64,000 nt of DNA from CAWACP01 sp963832965 (GCA_963832965.1 CAWHVW010000005.1:558001-622000), one strand, 5' to 3'. Positions 1-7,807 are shown, counted from the first letter of the stretch. Notes: generated by a model not told the origin, from the sequence alone. Made by a program: numbers and translations.

Positions 1-194
1 CTACCCATTTCCGCCCGGATACTTGTGGATCAGCCGGAGATCCGGAGTTGTGTCGGCCCGCGGCAACAGAGAACGGTCTCTGGTGGCTTCGTAGTCCGCG
101 GTTTCCGTCGGACAGTAGGCAGGCCCTGGAATCCGAGTTTATAGTACCGCTCCGTCACCGTCGCGGTTCGGTACTCTGAGGTTCAGAGACGCCC
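1..194. other. leader region without an assignable gene
   Basis: No recognisable gene lies here. A plus-strand frame is open from the window edge to a TAG at 142-144, and a minus-strand frame ends at a TAG at positions 1-3 but has an in-frame stop near 138 and no start codon. Either could be the tail of something outside the window, and neither translation resembles a known family. A dispersed palindromic repeat occupies 147-173, just before the first gene. Confidence 0.4.
147..173 (+). repeat. dispersed nested-palindrome repeat, copy A
   Basis: The core CCGCTCCGTCACCGTCGCGG followed by TTCGGTA is shared with 1348, 7458, 60173 and 60324. The centre ACCG-TCG-CGGT is self-complementary. The copy sits 22 bases upstream of the PqqD-like gene. 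Confidence 0.8.
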
Positions 195-452
195 ATGCAG
201 GCAAACCCAACACAGATCGAGGGTCTGGATGTCGAACGGACCGACGATGGCTACATCATCTATGAGCCCGATAAAGATCGAGTGCATTTTCTCAACGCTA
301 CGGCGGCGCTGATTCTGGAGCTCTGCAACGGCACGAACTCGATGGCCGAAATTGCTGACCTGGTTCAGGAAGCGTTTGGCCTTGCCGAGGCGCCGGCGCA
401 AATCGTACAGGAAACCCTGACGCAAATGAAGGACGAAGGCCTGCTGCGGTAA
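195..452 (+). CDS. PqqD-like peptide-binding (RRE-fold) protein
   Basis: This 85-residue protein resembles the PqqD family, small winged-helix peptide chaperones that present a precursor peptide to a modifying enzyme. Visible family features are the strand pair around residues 16-30, the hydrophobic 'HFLNATAALILELCNG' segment (the PqqD-type 'LN-TA-xx-WELCDG' signature) and a C-terminal helix ending near residue 80. No PqqE-type radical SAM enzyme or precursor is adjacent. Solo PqqD-like proteins also occur in glycan and PEP-CTERM loci, which fits the neighbouring glycosyltransferases and the PEP-CTERM protein at 7.5 kb. It converges on the sulfotransferase-like gene with three bases between the stops. 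No strong ribosome-binding site precedes the ATG. Family assignment is fairly secure; function is inferred. Confidence 0.75.
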   Translation: MQANPTQIEGLDVERTDDGYIIYEPDKDRVHFLNATAALILELCNGTNSMAEIADLVQEAFGLAEAPAQIVQETLTQMKDEGLLR

Positions 453-455
453 CGC

Positions 456-1340
456 TCACAGAGGGCGGTATCCGATCTCCTCCATTAACTTCCAATCGAT
501 GCCGCGCGTGATGGCATCCCGCATCGACGGGGTGATCGCGTTCAGGTAGGCGCGGCGGCGATAGTAGTCCGCGTCGAATTCTTCTTCCTTCATCTTCAAA
601 CCGGTCTGGTCCCAATACACCGCATCCGCTGCCTGGGCGATGGTCTGGATCTCCGGGCCAGCCGGTTCCAGACAGAATTGCTCTTGCAGACTTTGCAGGA
701 GTTCGACCGGGCGATCCAGCAATTCCTCATGACGGACAACGCGAGTGCGCGCGGGGTCGCGGCGAACCATTGCTAGCCACGAGTGATGCTTCTGATTAAA
801 GGCCTGGCAGGCGGCGGCCAGCAAAACGGTTGCGCGATAATCCTGCACGCGCGCGACGAGGGGTTGAATGGAGCCGGGCACATCCCAGCGATCCAGCTGG
901 CGTCGCGGCAGGCCGAGCGGGGCGAAGCGCCAGAAACGAGCGAGGCTGGCGCCCCACGCGTAGGGATCTTTCACGGAAATCAGGAAGCCCAGTTCGCTCC
1001 GGCCGACGGCTTCGGCAAGAGGGAGGGCGACGCCGCGCACGAATTCTTCCTGTTTCTGATTGCCGATTTCGGTGGACATCGCGGGCACGGCCGCGGTTAC
1101 GGCTTTCACCCATGCCAGGGCCGCTTCGGCAGAGCCGGTTGCCGGCGAGTCCAATACCGCGGGGGAGGAATGCTTGTCGCCCAGCACGTGCATCAGGACG
1201 GTGACGTTTTGGAAATTCCGCAGCAGCAGATTGCGAAGGTGGTTGGTTCCTGTTCTACGCTCGCCGTATTGTTTCAGGAAGACCCGGCTGGCCAATGTTT
1301 CAGGGTACCAAGCAGTCTTACAATGATCTTCATTGAGCAT
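456..1340 (-). CDS. sulfotransferase-like P-loop protein
   Basis: This 294-residue protein has a P-loop-like segment 'YGERRTGTN' at about residues 25-33. It corresponds in position and style to the 5'-phosphosulfate loop of sulfotransferases, which transfer sulfate from PAPS. A second motif 'SVKDPYAWGASL' (about 122-133) resembles the 3'-phosphate-binding region of the same fold, and 'VVRHEELLDRP' further on matches the 'yEdL' stretch found there. The C-terminus is helical. It lies in a glycosyltransferase locus, so sulfation of a glycan is a reasonable but unproven role. The long plus-strand frame opposite this gene is antisense and not a gene. Residue-level matches are weak, so a different P-loop transferase is possible. 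Confidence 0.6.
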   Translation of the reverse strand: MLNEDHCKTAWYPETLASRVFLKQYGERRTGTNHLRNLLLRNFQNVTVLMHVLGDKHSSPAVLDSPATGSAEAALAWVKAVTAAVPAMSTEIGNQKQEEFVRGVALPLAEAVGRSELGFLISVKDPYAWGASLARFWRFAPLGLPRRQLDRWDVPGSIQPLVARVQDYRATVLLAAACQAFNQKHHSWLAMVRRDPARTRVVRHEELLDRPVELLQSLQEQFCLEPAGPEIQTIAQAADAVYWDQTGLKMKEEEFDADYYRRRAYLNAITPSMRDAITRGIDWKLMEEIGYRPL

Positions 1341-1347
1341 CTGGTTT

Positions 1348-1381
1348 CCGCTCCGTCACCGTCGCGGTTCGGTAAGCACCC
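1348..1381 (+). repeat. dispersed nested-palindrome repeat, copy B
   Basis: Same core as copies A and C, here extended by GTAAGCACCC. It separates the divergent sulfotransferase-like and glycosyltransferase genes. It also creates a misleading in-frame N-terminal extension of the glycosyltransferase. Confidence 0.8.
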
Positions 1382-1409
1382 GCGAACACCTGGCCACGGT
1401 CGGCCCGGC

Positions 1410-2645
1410 GTGAAGTCCCTGGTGATTCGCGGACCCTTTCGAGGGCCTACCGGCTACGACCAGAGCGTGCGCGGGTTTGCCCGGGAGCTGCACCGGCAGG
1501 GTGTCGACGTCGAACTGCACGATTTTCCCACCTGGAGCGCCACCAAACTACCAGCGGAGACGCAGGACAGTTTGCTTTCGTCGCTGGAGAGGCCGCTGGA
1601 GGACGCAAGAACGGTTGTGCAGTTCTGTTTGCCCACGCAGATGCTGCGCTATCCCGACAAACTCAACGTGAACTTTACGGTGTTCGAGGCCACCCATGTC
1701 CCCGCCGTCTGGGTGCGGGAGAACCGCACGCACGATCTGGTGATCGTACCCACGGAGTCCTCTCGAGAGGCGTGGCTGCGCAGCGGCATGCCGGGGCACC
1801 GTGTCCGGGTTTGTCCACAAGGGGTGGATTCGGCGATGTTTTCGGGGGAAGCCGCGCCATTGCCGCTGCTGATGGAAGACGGTTCCGCGGTGTCCGGCTA
1901 TCGCACGCGGTTCCTGAACGTGGCGGAGTTCGGCGCCCGCAAAAACCTGATGGGCCTGTTGCATGCGTGGATGGAGGCGACGTCGCCAGAGGACGACGCG
2001 GTTCTCATTATCAAGCTGGGAATCTTTGGCGCGGGCACGTGGGAGCGTTTTCTGAGCCAGCTCGACCTGCTGCAGGAGCGTCTGGGAAAGACCCTGGCGG
2101 ATGCGGCGGCCGTCACGTTTATTCGCGGAGTAGCGGGAGAAACGGAGATGCCGCGATTCTACACGGCGGCCACGCACTACATCAGTCTCTCGTTCGGCGA
2201 AGGCTGGGACTATCCCATGATGGAAGCCGCGGCGTCGGGTTTGAAGCTGATCGCGCCGGCGCACAGCGCCTATCTGGCGTATCTCGATTCGTCTATCGCG
2301 ACCATGATCCCCAGCCGCGAGATTCCCGCGGAGGATCTGGACAATCCCGCGCTCAGCGAATTGTTTCGCGGCGCAAACTGGTGGGAACCGGATGGCGATC
2401 GCGCCGCGGAGGCGATTCGCGCGGCGATTGAGGGCCGGGACGTCCACATCGCTTCCCCGCGCGAGCGCATTGTGAACGAGTTTACGTGGAGCCGCGCGGC
2501 GTCCCGCCTGACGGAGATCCTGGACGAGCTGGAAAGTTTGCGAGCGAAGATACCGTCTCTTGCAGCGCTTCGCTCGAATAAGCGCGCAACCATAGCGCCC
2601 GCGCGTTCCGCGCCAGACGCTCCCCCAGATCCCAATCCGTCATGA
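1410..2645 (+). CDS. GT4-family glycosyltransferase
   Basis: This retaining, GT-B fold glycosyltransferase has about 411 residues. The GTG at 1410 is chosen because it places 'KSLVIRGPFRGPTGYDQSV' at the N-terminus, a typical first strand and glycine-rich loop. The frame is open upstream, but that part is antisense to the neighbouring gene and contains repeat copy B. The linker motif 'VRVCPQGVDSAMF' precedes the C-terminal Rossmann domain, and 'FGEGWDYPMMEAAASG' supplies the E-x7-E motif that binds the nucleotide-sugar donor. Donor and acceptor cannot be read from sequence. The last 164 bases overlap, tail to tail, the next glycosyltransferase. Confidence 0.85.
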   Translation: MKSLVIRGPFRGPTGYDQSVRGFARELHRQGVDVELHDFPTWSATKLPAETQDSLLSSLERPLEDARTVVQFCLPTQMLRYPDKLNVNFTVFEATHVPAVWVRENRTHDLVIVPTESSREAWLRSGMPGHRVRVCPQGVDSAMFSGEAAPLPLLMEDGSAVSGYRTRFLNVAEFGARKNLMGLLHAWMEATSPEDDAVLIIKLGIFGAGTWERFLSQLDLLQERLGKTLADAAAVTFIRGVAGETEMPRFYTAATHYISLSFGEGWDYPMMEAAASGLKLIAPAHSAYLAYLDSSIATMIPSREIPAEDLDNPALSELFRGANWWEPDGDRAAEAIRAAIEGRDVHIASPRERIVNEFTWSRAASRLTEILDELESLRAKIPSLAALRSNKRATIAPARSAPDAPPDPNPS

Positions 2646-3654
2646 GTTGCAGGCAACCGGCGGCGAACGCTTCCGGCGATTCGCGGACCAACAGGTGCTC
2701 GTCCGGCGTCGCCTCGATTCCTTCGATGCCCGCCGGGGTGGCGATCAACGGGCGTTCGTAGCTAAACGCCTCCAGGATCTTGATCCGCGAGCCTCCTCCG
2801 GCGCGCAGCGGCGCGACGACGGCGTGACAGGCCTCGTAGCAGGGCTGGACATCGCGGACCTCTCCCACGAAACGAGCGCCGGCGCGCTCCACGGCGGATC
2901 TCAGGGACTCGGGAGCGCCGCGTCCGGCAAACTCCACCTCGAACGGAACCGGAGCGCGGCTGGAGAGCAGCGGCAGGATGGCGGAGCAGAACCAAAGCAC
3001 AGCGTCGTAATTGGGATAGTATCCCAGGGTGCCGAGGAACAGAAAACGAAACACACCGGCGCTGCGGCGCGGCGTGATGCGCGCGGGCGCGCGTACGGCA
3101 TTGGGAAGCACGGCGACTTCCGTCGGACAGCGGTTCAGGAGCAACTGACGGTCGTTCGGGGAACAAACGCAGACCCGCTCCACCATGCGGAAGGCGAGGC
3201 CCTCCAGCAATCCGTAACGCTGGGCTTCGGCCTCGGCGGCGTCCGCCTGGAGAGCGTCTCCGTTCGCCCGATACAACGCGGCGATGCGCCGGTGGGTGAG
3301 GGATTCGATATCGTCCAGATCCAGGCAGCGAAACCGGCTTTCGCCGAAAAAGGCCCGCGCGAACGGCAACGCGGACAATCGAAAAATGTGAATCACATCG
3401 AATGGATGAGAACGATACGCGTCCGCGGCCTCTTCCGCTGGAACGCACAGGGAGCGCTCGCACAAATTCTGGAAGAAGCCGGGAATGGGAGAGTCCAGCG
3501 GGGGATAGAGCGGGACCACCAACAGGGAAACACGGCAGACCCGCGAAAGCGCCTCCAGCACCATGCCCGCGCGCATGGCCAGGCCGTTGCCCCCGAGCGA
3601 CGGCACAACCGGGCTGACGTACAGGAGCGACGATTCGGCAGCGGGCACGGTCAC
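2482..3654 (-). CDS. GT4-family glycosyltransferase
   Basis: This is a second GT-B glycosyltransferase (390 residues). The GTG at 3654 is favoured because its GTGA overlaps the stop of the upstream gene (3651), a coupling style used throughout this window. The N-terminal domain carries 'SPVVPSLGGNGLAMRAGMVL', like acceptor-domain loops of sugar transferases. The C-terminal domain has 'FLFLGTLGYYPNYDAVLWF' (start of the donor domain) and 'GGGSRIKILEAFSYERPLIA' with the E-x7-E motif. It is co-transcribed with the GT62-like gene. Its 3' end overlaps the convergent GT4 gene by 164 bases, and both C-termini look normal over most of the overlap. Confidence 0.85.
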   Translation of the reverse strand: MTVPAAESSLLYVSPVVPSLGGNGLAMRAGMVLEALSRVCRVSLLVVPLYPPLDSPIPGFFQNLCERSLCVPAEEAADAYRSHPFDVIHIFRLSALPFARAFFGESRFRCLDLDDIESLTHRRIAALYRANGDALQADAAEAEAQRYGLLEGLAFRMVERVCVCSPNDRQLLLNRCPTEVAVLPNAVRAPARITPRRSAGVFRFLFLGTLGYYPNYDAVLWFCSAILPLLSSRAPVPFEVEFAGRGAPESLRSAVERAGARFVGEVRDVQPCYEACHAVVAPLRAGGGSRIKILEAFSYERPLIATPAGIEGIEATPDEHLLVRESPEAFAAGCLQLMTDWDLGERLARNARALWLRAYSSEALQETVSSLANFPARPGSPSGGTPRGST

Positions 3655-4394
3655 CAGCGCCCGTGCCGAACCTCGAAGTTCGGCATCCCCCAGCACTGCA
3701 GGCCCATGTCGCGCGCCATTAATCCCAATCCCTCCGTTTCCATCTCGCCGCGTCCTTCCCGGGCCGCCGGATTCGCCAGCCCGTACGGGAATGGAGGAAA
3801 GATGAGGCCGTCGCGGTGCAGGTCCGCGCGGACAAAAAGAACGGTACCGCCGACGGCGTCCAATTCCACAAGGTCTCCCGCGCCGCGCAGATCGTCGAGA
3901 TGGACGCGGCCGCGATCGCGCCACGCATTGCGGTCGTGAGTGGGGCCGCCGTAATCAAGAACGCAGTGAGGGTGAACGATGTCCTTGGCGGTTTCGAGCA
4001 AACGCTCGATCAGGTCTGGCGGATATTCGACGACATCCACGTCCAGCCACAGCACCCAGTCTTCATCGTCGAGGGCGTGAAAGAGCAGGTGATTGCGGCT
4101 CTTCGCGAGCACGGCGCGACGCTCGGCCTGAATGGAGCCCGCTCCGCGATGAACACCGGCGGGAATGCGATAGCCGAAATCTTTCTTGCGAACGGTCACG
4201 CGGCGGAACTCGGACCGCAGCTCTTCTGTCCGGCTGGCCAGATGCGCCCACGTTTCATCCGCGCTGTCGCTTTCGAGGAACCCGAGGGAGATCCGGTGGT
4301 GCGGCCAGGCGAGCGCGCGGAGCCTGGCGCAATACCCATCGATGCAATCAGCGGCGTCCTTGAGAGGGGTAAGCACCAGGATTCGGTTGGACAC
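3651..4394 (-). CDS. Anp1/GT62-like glycosyltransferase
   Basis: This 247-residue GT-A type transferase resembles the Anp1 family (GT62, alpha-mannosyltransferases known from fungal Golgi but also present in bacteria). The N-terminus 'ILVLTPLKDAADCIDGYCAR' is followed by 'LGFLESDSADETW'. The metal-binding DxD-type centre is 'DWVLWLDVDVVEYPPDLIER' (about residues 116-135), characteristic of Anp1. It is the first gene of a two-gene minus-strand unit with the GT4 gene at 2482 and overlaps it by a GTGA. The region upstream (4395-4469) is shared with a divergent plus-strand gene. Bacterial members have no assigned substrate. Confidence 0.75.
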   Translation of the reverse strand: MSNRILVLTPLKDAADCIDGYCARLRALAWPHHRISLGFLESDSADETWAHLASRTEELRSEFRRVTVRKKDFGYRIPAGVHRGAGSIQAERRAVLAKSRNHLLFHALDDEDWVLWLDVDVVEYPPDLIERLLETAKDIVHPHCVLDYGGPTHDRNAWRDRGRVHLDDLRGAGDLVELDAVGGTVLFVRADLHRDGLIFPPFPYGLANPAAREGRGEMETEGLGLMARDMGLQCWGMPNFEVRHGRW

Positions 4395-4419
4395 TTTCCA
4401 GCAAGCGTAACAGAATCTG

Positions 4420-4448
4420 TTGACAACAAATTCGCGCGGAACTTAAAC
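4420..4448 (+). promoter_or_regulatory. candidate sigma-70 promoter
   Basis: A perfect -35 TTGACA (4420-4425) is followed, after 17 bases, by TTAAAC (4443-4448), a weak -10. It lies in a short A/T-richer divergent spacer and would start transcription about 15 bases before the ATG at 4470. Confidence 0.4.
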
Positions 4449-4469
4449 TCTGAGAGCCCCACCTTGCTT

Positions 4470-5399
4470 ATGCAGGATCTTTGTCCCCCGGCGATTTCGG
4501 TGATCGTGCCCGATTGCGGCCCCATGGATACTCTCGAGAAATGTCTGGAAGGCTTTGTGGCGCAGACGGTCTCGCCGGATCAATTTGAATTGATTCTTGG
4601 CGGCCCGCGGCTGGCGGAGCACGAGGAGCGCCTGCGGGTGCGATTCGGCGGCGGGATGCGGCTGATTTTCACGGATGCCGGCGACGCCGATGTTTCGATG
4701 GTGCGCAATATGGCGATTGGCAAGGCGCGCGCGCCACTCGTTACGCTTTACAGCGCGCACTTGCGGCCGTTTCCCGGGCTGCTGGAGTATTGCCTGAATT
4801 TCCATGACCATCATCGGGCAGTGCACCATGCGGGCCTGCTGGGGTTCGCGGCCGATCCGTCGTATGAGCGCCTGCATCCGCCTCCGGCGCCCACGCCGAC
4901 GGGCATACAATGCTGGCAAGCTTTCCAGAGCGAAGCGATCACCTGCAAGACCGGCTTGTTCCGCCATGGCCAGTTCGACCCGGCATACGGCTGCCTGGCG
5001 GGGCCGGAGTTTGCGTTGCGGCTTTCCCGGCGCACCGACCTGACGCTCTTCTACGAGCCGGGGCCTACTGGAGAGCGCACCGAGGCCATGTGTCTGCGCG
5101 CGAATTGCGAAGCCCACTACATGGCCGCTTACCACGAATATCTTCTGGCGCGCGCGTACCCGGGAGCAGTCACTCACGCGCCGGCGGAGATCATCGGCGA
5201 CACGGAGCGGCTGGCCGCGCTGGTGTCGTCCATCCGTGGCATGGAGAGCAAGCCCGCCGAAGCGGACTCGCCGCGATACCGGATGCTGGCCGCGCTGTAT
5301 TCGCGAATCGAAGAACACGCGCGCTCGGAAGGCTGGGCCGCCGCGGAGAACGCCCAGCCGCCGAGCCCGCCAGGCAGCCTGGGCCCTCTACTCAAATAG
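4470..5399 (+). CDS. degenerate GT2-like protein (pseudo-glycosyltransferase)
   Basis: This 309-residue protein is clearly homologous to the intact GT2 enzyme that converges on it (5388-6329). Shared blocks include 'ISVIVPDCGPMDTLEKCLEG', 'LRPFPGLLEYCLNFH', 'AITCKTGLF' and 'SPRYRMLAALYSRIEEHA'. The residues a GT2 enzyme needs are gone. The 'VVVVDDGS' strand is 'LILGGPRL' (about residues 41-48), and the metal-binding 'YDDDLRP' is 'YSAHLRP' (94-100). It therefore probably cannot bind an activated sugar and metal in the usual way. The frame is intact over its whole length, so it looks maintained rather than decayed, perhaps as a partner or allosteric subunit. The start is the ATG at 4470; the frame open upstream is antisense to the GT62-like gene. 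Confidence 0.75.
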   Translation: MQDLCPPAISVIVPDCGPMDTLEKCLEGFVAQTVSPDQFELILGGPRLAEHEERLRVRFGGGMRLIFTDAGDADVSMVRNMAIGKARAPLVTLYSAHLRPFPGLLEYCLNFHDHHRAVHHAGLLGFAADPSYERLHPPPAPTPTGIQCWQAFQSEAITCKTGLFRHGQFDPAYGCLAGPEFALRLSRRTDLTLFYEPGPTGERTEAMCLRANCEAHYMAAYHEYLLARAYPGAVTHAPAEIIGDTERLAALVSSIRGMESKPAEADSPRYRMLAALYSRIEEHARSEGWAAAENAQPPSPPGSLGPLLK

Positions 5400-6329
5400 C
5401 GGACTTTCGGGCGGGCCGCCAGCCTGCGCCGCCAGCCATCCACTGGCGGTGGCGTGAAGGGACGCTTTCTGCCACACGCCACACAGCATGCGGTATCGGG
5501 CGGAGGAAGGTGACAGCACCGCGCTCTCCCGCGGGCACATGGAGGATAGCAGGGTACGGAAGGAAGGCCAATCGGCAATCAGGAAGTCCTGCGGACGCTC
5601 ATAGACATCATGCGCGAAACGCACGCCATGCCGCTGGGCCAGCAAACACCGGTAATATGCCATGCGGTATTGGCGGCGGCAGATAGGCGGCACGCTCAGC
5701 CGCCGATGAAAGTGTCCAGTGAGGTCCGCCGTATAGTGGATGGCGATGGGGCGCGGGAGGCTCGCGCGAAAGGCAAACTCGGCATCCTCCACGGCGAGGA
5801 ATTCCCGGTCGAAGACGGTTTCCGCAAAGAGCTCTCGTTTGCACGTTATTGCGCCGCCCCAGAAGTAGTCCCATTTGTAGATGCCCGCCGAACTGGGAAA
5901 TGGATACAACTGGTCGAACGCCCAGCGGACGACGGCCATGTCCGCTATCTCCGGATCGGGCGTGAAGCGGAGGAGCGCGGCTTCATGAACGGCGGGATGC
6001 CGGGCGTGAAAATGCAGACACGATTCGATCAGGCTGGGCAGGGGCCGCAAATCGTCGTCATAGAGCAGCAGGAGCGGCCCGCGCGAACGTTCTATCCCAA
6101 GGTTGCGCGCCGCGGAGGCCCCGGCGTGACGGCAGCGTTCCACCTGAACCGGGAAGCGATCGCCGAAGCCGGCCGCAATTTCCGCCATATCCTGGGCGGA
6201 GCCATCGTCGACGACGACCACCTCGAATAGTTCCGGCGCGACGGTCTGGAGGGCGAATCCGTTCAGGCAGACGCGCAGTTCCGCGGGCCGGTTCAAGGTG
6301 GGAATGATTACCGAGATCCGCGGTGTCAT
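5388..6329 (-). CDS. GT2-family glycosyltransferase
   Basis: This inverting, GT-A fold transferase has 313 residues. The ATG at 6329 overlaps the upstream stop (ATGA) and gives the standard GT2 N-terminus 'RISVIIPTLNRPAELRVCLN'. The first aspartates are in 'VVVVDDGSAQD' (about 37-47). The acceptor-site loop 'HAGASAARNLGIE' follows, and the metal-binding DxD-type motif is 'LLLLYDDDLRP' (87-97). 'FLAVEDAEFAFRA' provides the ED general-base region. It is co-transcribed with the TPR-containing GT2 gene. It is the catalytically intact sister of the protein encoded opposite at 4470-5399; the two genes overlap by 12 bases at their 3' ends. Confidence 0.88.
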   Translation of the reverse strand: MTPRISVIIPTLNRPAELRVCLNGFALQTVAPELFEVVVVDDGSAQDMAEIAAGFGDRFPVQVERCRHAGASAARNLGIERSRGPLLLLYDDDLRPLPSLIESCLHFHARHPAVHEAALLRFTPDPEIADMAVVRWAFDQLYPFPSSAGIYKWDYFWGGAITCKRELFAETVFDREFLAVEDAEFAFRASLPRPIAIHYTADLTGHFHRRLSVPPICRRQYRMAYYRCLLAQRHGVRFAHDVYERPQDFLIADWPSFRTLLSSMCPRESAVLSPSSARYRMLCGVWQKASLHATASGWLAAQAGGPPESPLFE

Positions 6330-7438
6330 TCCGCCGGCGGCGCGGCACGGCCCGACTGCTCGAGGCGCGCGCACAACGCTCCCTTTACCCGATATTCCAG
6401 GCGGGACGGATCGCATGCCGCGGCCAATTCGTAGTAGCGCCTGCTTTGGGCGTATTGACCGAGGCGGAAATAGCAGGTAGCGAGGGAGTCATAGGACAGC
6501 ACGCCGAAAACGCGGGCGTCGTAGGCCACGGCGGTGTCGAAGTCTCCGCGCTCGCCGAACGCGAGCACTCTTTCGAACGCACCCACCGCGGCTCTGAATT
6601 CGCCCTGTTTCATGAGCGCCCGGCCCTGGAGCCACCACACCTGGACGTTCGATCCAAAACGGTCAATGGCCTCCCGCACCAGGTCTTCGACGTCGCCGTC
6701 TTTCCCCATGATGAACTGAATGAGCCCGACATAGGGCAGATAATCCTCCTGCCCGGGCTTTTTCTTCGAGCGGGCAATCGCCAGAGCGCTGCGCCAGGCC
6801 CGTTCCGCGAAGCGCTCCTTGCCGAGCGCGAGGTAGATATCCGCCAGGTGGCACCACGAAAAGACGCGCGTGGGATCCTGGCGGAGGGCTTTGTGCAGCA
6901 ACGGGAGGTTGCGCGCGTTCTTGACCGCCGGGTCGCCTTCGTAGCCGAGATGATCGAGCGTGAGTTGGCTGTCGCCGACGTCGGACTCCGCATAGCGCTC
7001 CAGAATGGCCGGCCAGACACGCTCGTGAATGAGGCCGCTGAACCTTATGTCCGGGTGGTTGCGGAAAAGCCGCAGGAGGCGATACGGGGTGTAGCCCGGC
7101 CGGGGATGCAGGTGCGCGTAATAGCCGATGTGCTTCGAACCGGCCAGTTGCGCGCGGATTTCGGCGAAACTGCCCGGGCGCGCCGTTTCATCGGCATCGA
7201 TGTAGAGAATCCACTCGCCACGCGCGAGATCGAGAGCACGATTACGCGCGGCGGAGAAGTCGCCGGTCCACGCGACTTCCTGCAGGCGGGCTCCGTGGTC
7301 CAGCGCGATCTGTTTGCTGCGATCCGTGGAACCGGTGTCTACGATGACGATTTCATCCACCAGGCCCTGGATGGAATCGAGGCATGCAGCGAGGAATTGC
7401 TGCTCGTTCCTGACAATCAGCGCGGCGGTAAGCAACAC
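6326..7438 (-). CDS. GT2 glycosyltransferase with C-terminal TPR-like region
   Basis: This 370-residue protein starts with a GT2 domain: 'ALIVRNEQQFLAACLDSI', 'EIVIVDTGSTDRS' and the DxD motif 'ILYIDADETARPG' within the first 110 residues. The rest is alpha-helical with TPR-like repeats ('FSWCHLADIYLALGKERFAE', 'SLATCYFRLGQYAQSRRYYE'). This architecture, often named TPR-containing glycosyl transferase family 2, is common in spore and surface glycosylation loci of many bacteria. It is the first gene of a minus-strand pair with the GT2 at 5388. Repeat copy C lies just upstream. Substrate unknown. Confidence 0.85.
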   Translation of the reverse strand: MLLTAALIVRNEQQFLAACLDSIQGLVDEIVIVDTGSTDRSKQIALDHGARLQEVAWTGDFSAARNRALDLARGEWILYIDADETARPGSFAEIRAQLAGSKHIGYYAHLHPRPGYTPYRLLRLFRNHPDIRFSGLIHERVWPAILERYAESDVGDSQLTLDHLGYEGDPAVKNARNLPLLHKALRQDPTRVFSWCHLADIYLALGKERFAERAWRSALAIARSKKKPGQEDYLPYVGLIQFIMGKDGDVEDLVREAIDRFGSNVQVWWLQGRALMKQGEFRAAVGAFERVLAFGERGDFDTAVAYDARVFGVLSYDSLATCYFRLGQYAQSRRYYELAAACDPSRLEYRVKGALCARLEQSGRAAPPAE

Positions 7439-7457
7439 GGGCGTGAATCAGTAGTCC

Positions 7458-7492
7458 CCGCTCCGTCACCGTCGCGGTTCGGCAAGCACCCG
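7458..7492 (+). repeat. dispersed nested-palindrome repeat, copy C
   Basis: It matches copy B over the core and the following GCAAGCACCCG, with one base changed (GGTA to GGCA). It lies between the TPR-containing GT2 gene and the stop codon of the PEP-CTERM gene, abutting the latter. Confidence 0.8.
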
Positions 7493-7807
7493 CTATTCGC
7501 CGGGCGTGGACTCATCGGCGCCGGTGCCCGCCTTTGGGTCATCGTTCTTGCGCTTCGCCTTGCGATAGGCGGTAATCCCCAGGCCGATGGCCCCGGTGCC
7601 GACGAGCAGCAACGTGGAAGGCTCCGGCGTGGCCGGCGTGCAGTTCAGGCACTGCGCTTGCGCGGACGTGGGGGCGAGCGCATCGATGGTGAACGTGGCC
7701 AGGACCGGAACGGCAAATGCCGCGCCCGCCAGAATGCGCTTCACGAATGCCCGCCGGTTCGCGTCCACCCGGCTAAGAACCTTCTCGTTGACTTCGCGTT
7801 CTTCCAT
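7493..7807 (-). CDS. small exported PEP-CTERM protein with Tat-like signal
   Basis: The ATG at 7807 is preceded by GGGAGAG at a suitable distance, giving 104 residues. 'ANRRAFVKRILAG' (16-28) looks like a twin-arginine signal and is followed by a hydrophobic stretch to about residue 41. A CxxC pair 'CLNC' lies at 53-56. 'ATPEPSTLLLVGTGAIGLGI' (59-78) is a PEP-CTERM sorting signal, followed by the basic cluster 'YRKAKRK'. Exosortase normally cleaves such proteins and links them to the surface or EPS matrix. Unusually, an acidic 17-residue tail follows the basic cluster, and the mature part is only about 20 residues long. It is adjacent to the glycan locus, a common PEP-CTERM context; no exosortase gene is in the window. 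Confidence 0.75.
   Translation of the reverse strand: MEEREVNEKVLSRVDANRRAFVKRILAGAAFAVPVLATFTIDALAPTSAQAQCLNCTPATPEPSTLLLVGTGAIGLGITAYRKAKRKNDDPKAGTGADESTPGE

Noticed and set aside
783..1409. Upstream 209 codons of the open frame leading into the GT4 gene
   Set aside because: They are antisense to the sulfotransferase-like gene and include repeat copy B; the conserved fold starts at GTG 1410.
2647..3939. 430-codon plus-strand open frame
   Set aside because: It is the complement of the GT4 and GT62-like genes. Its translation is low-complexity and Arg/Gly/Gln-rich with no domain.
3816..4469. N-terminal extension of the degenerate GT2 frame
   Set aside because: Antisense to the GT62-like gene; homology with the sister GT2 begins at ATG 4470.
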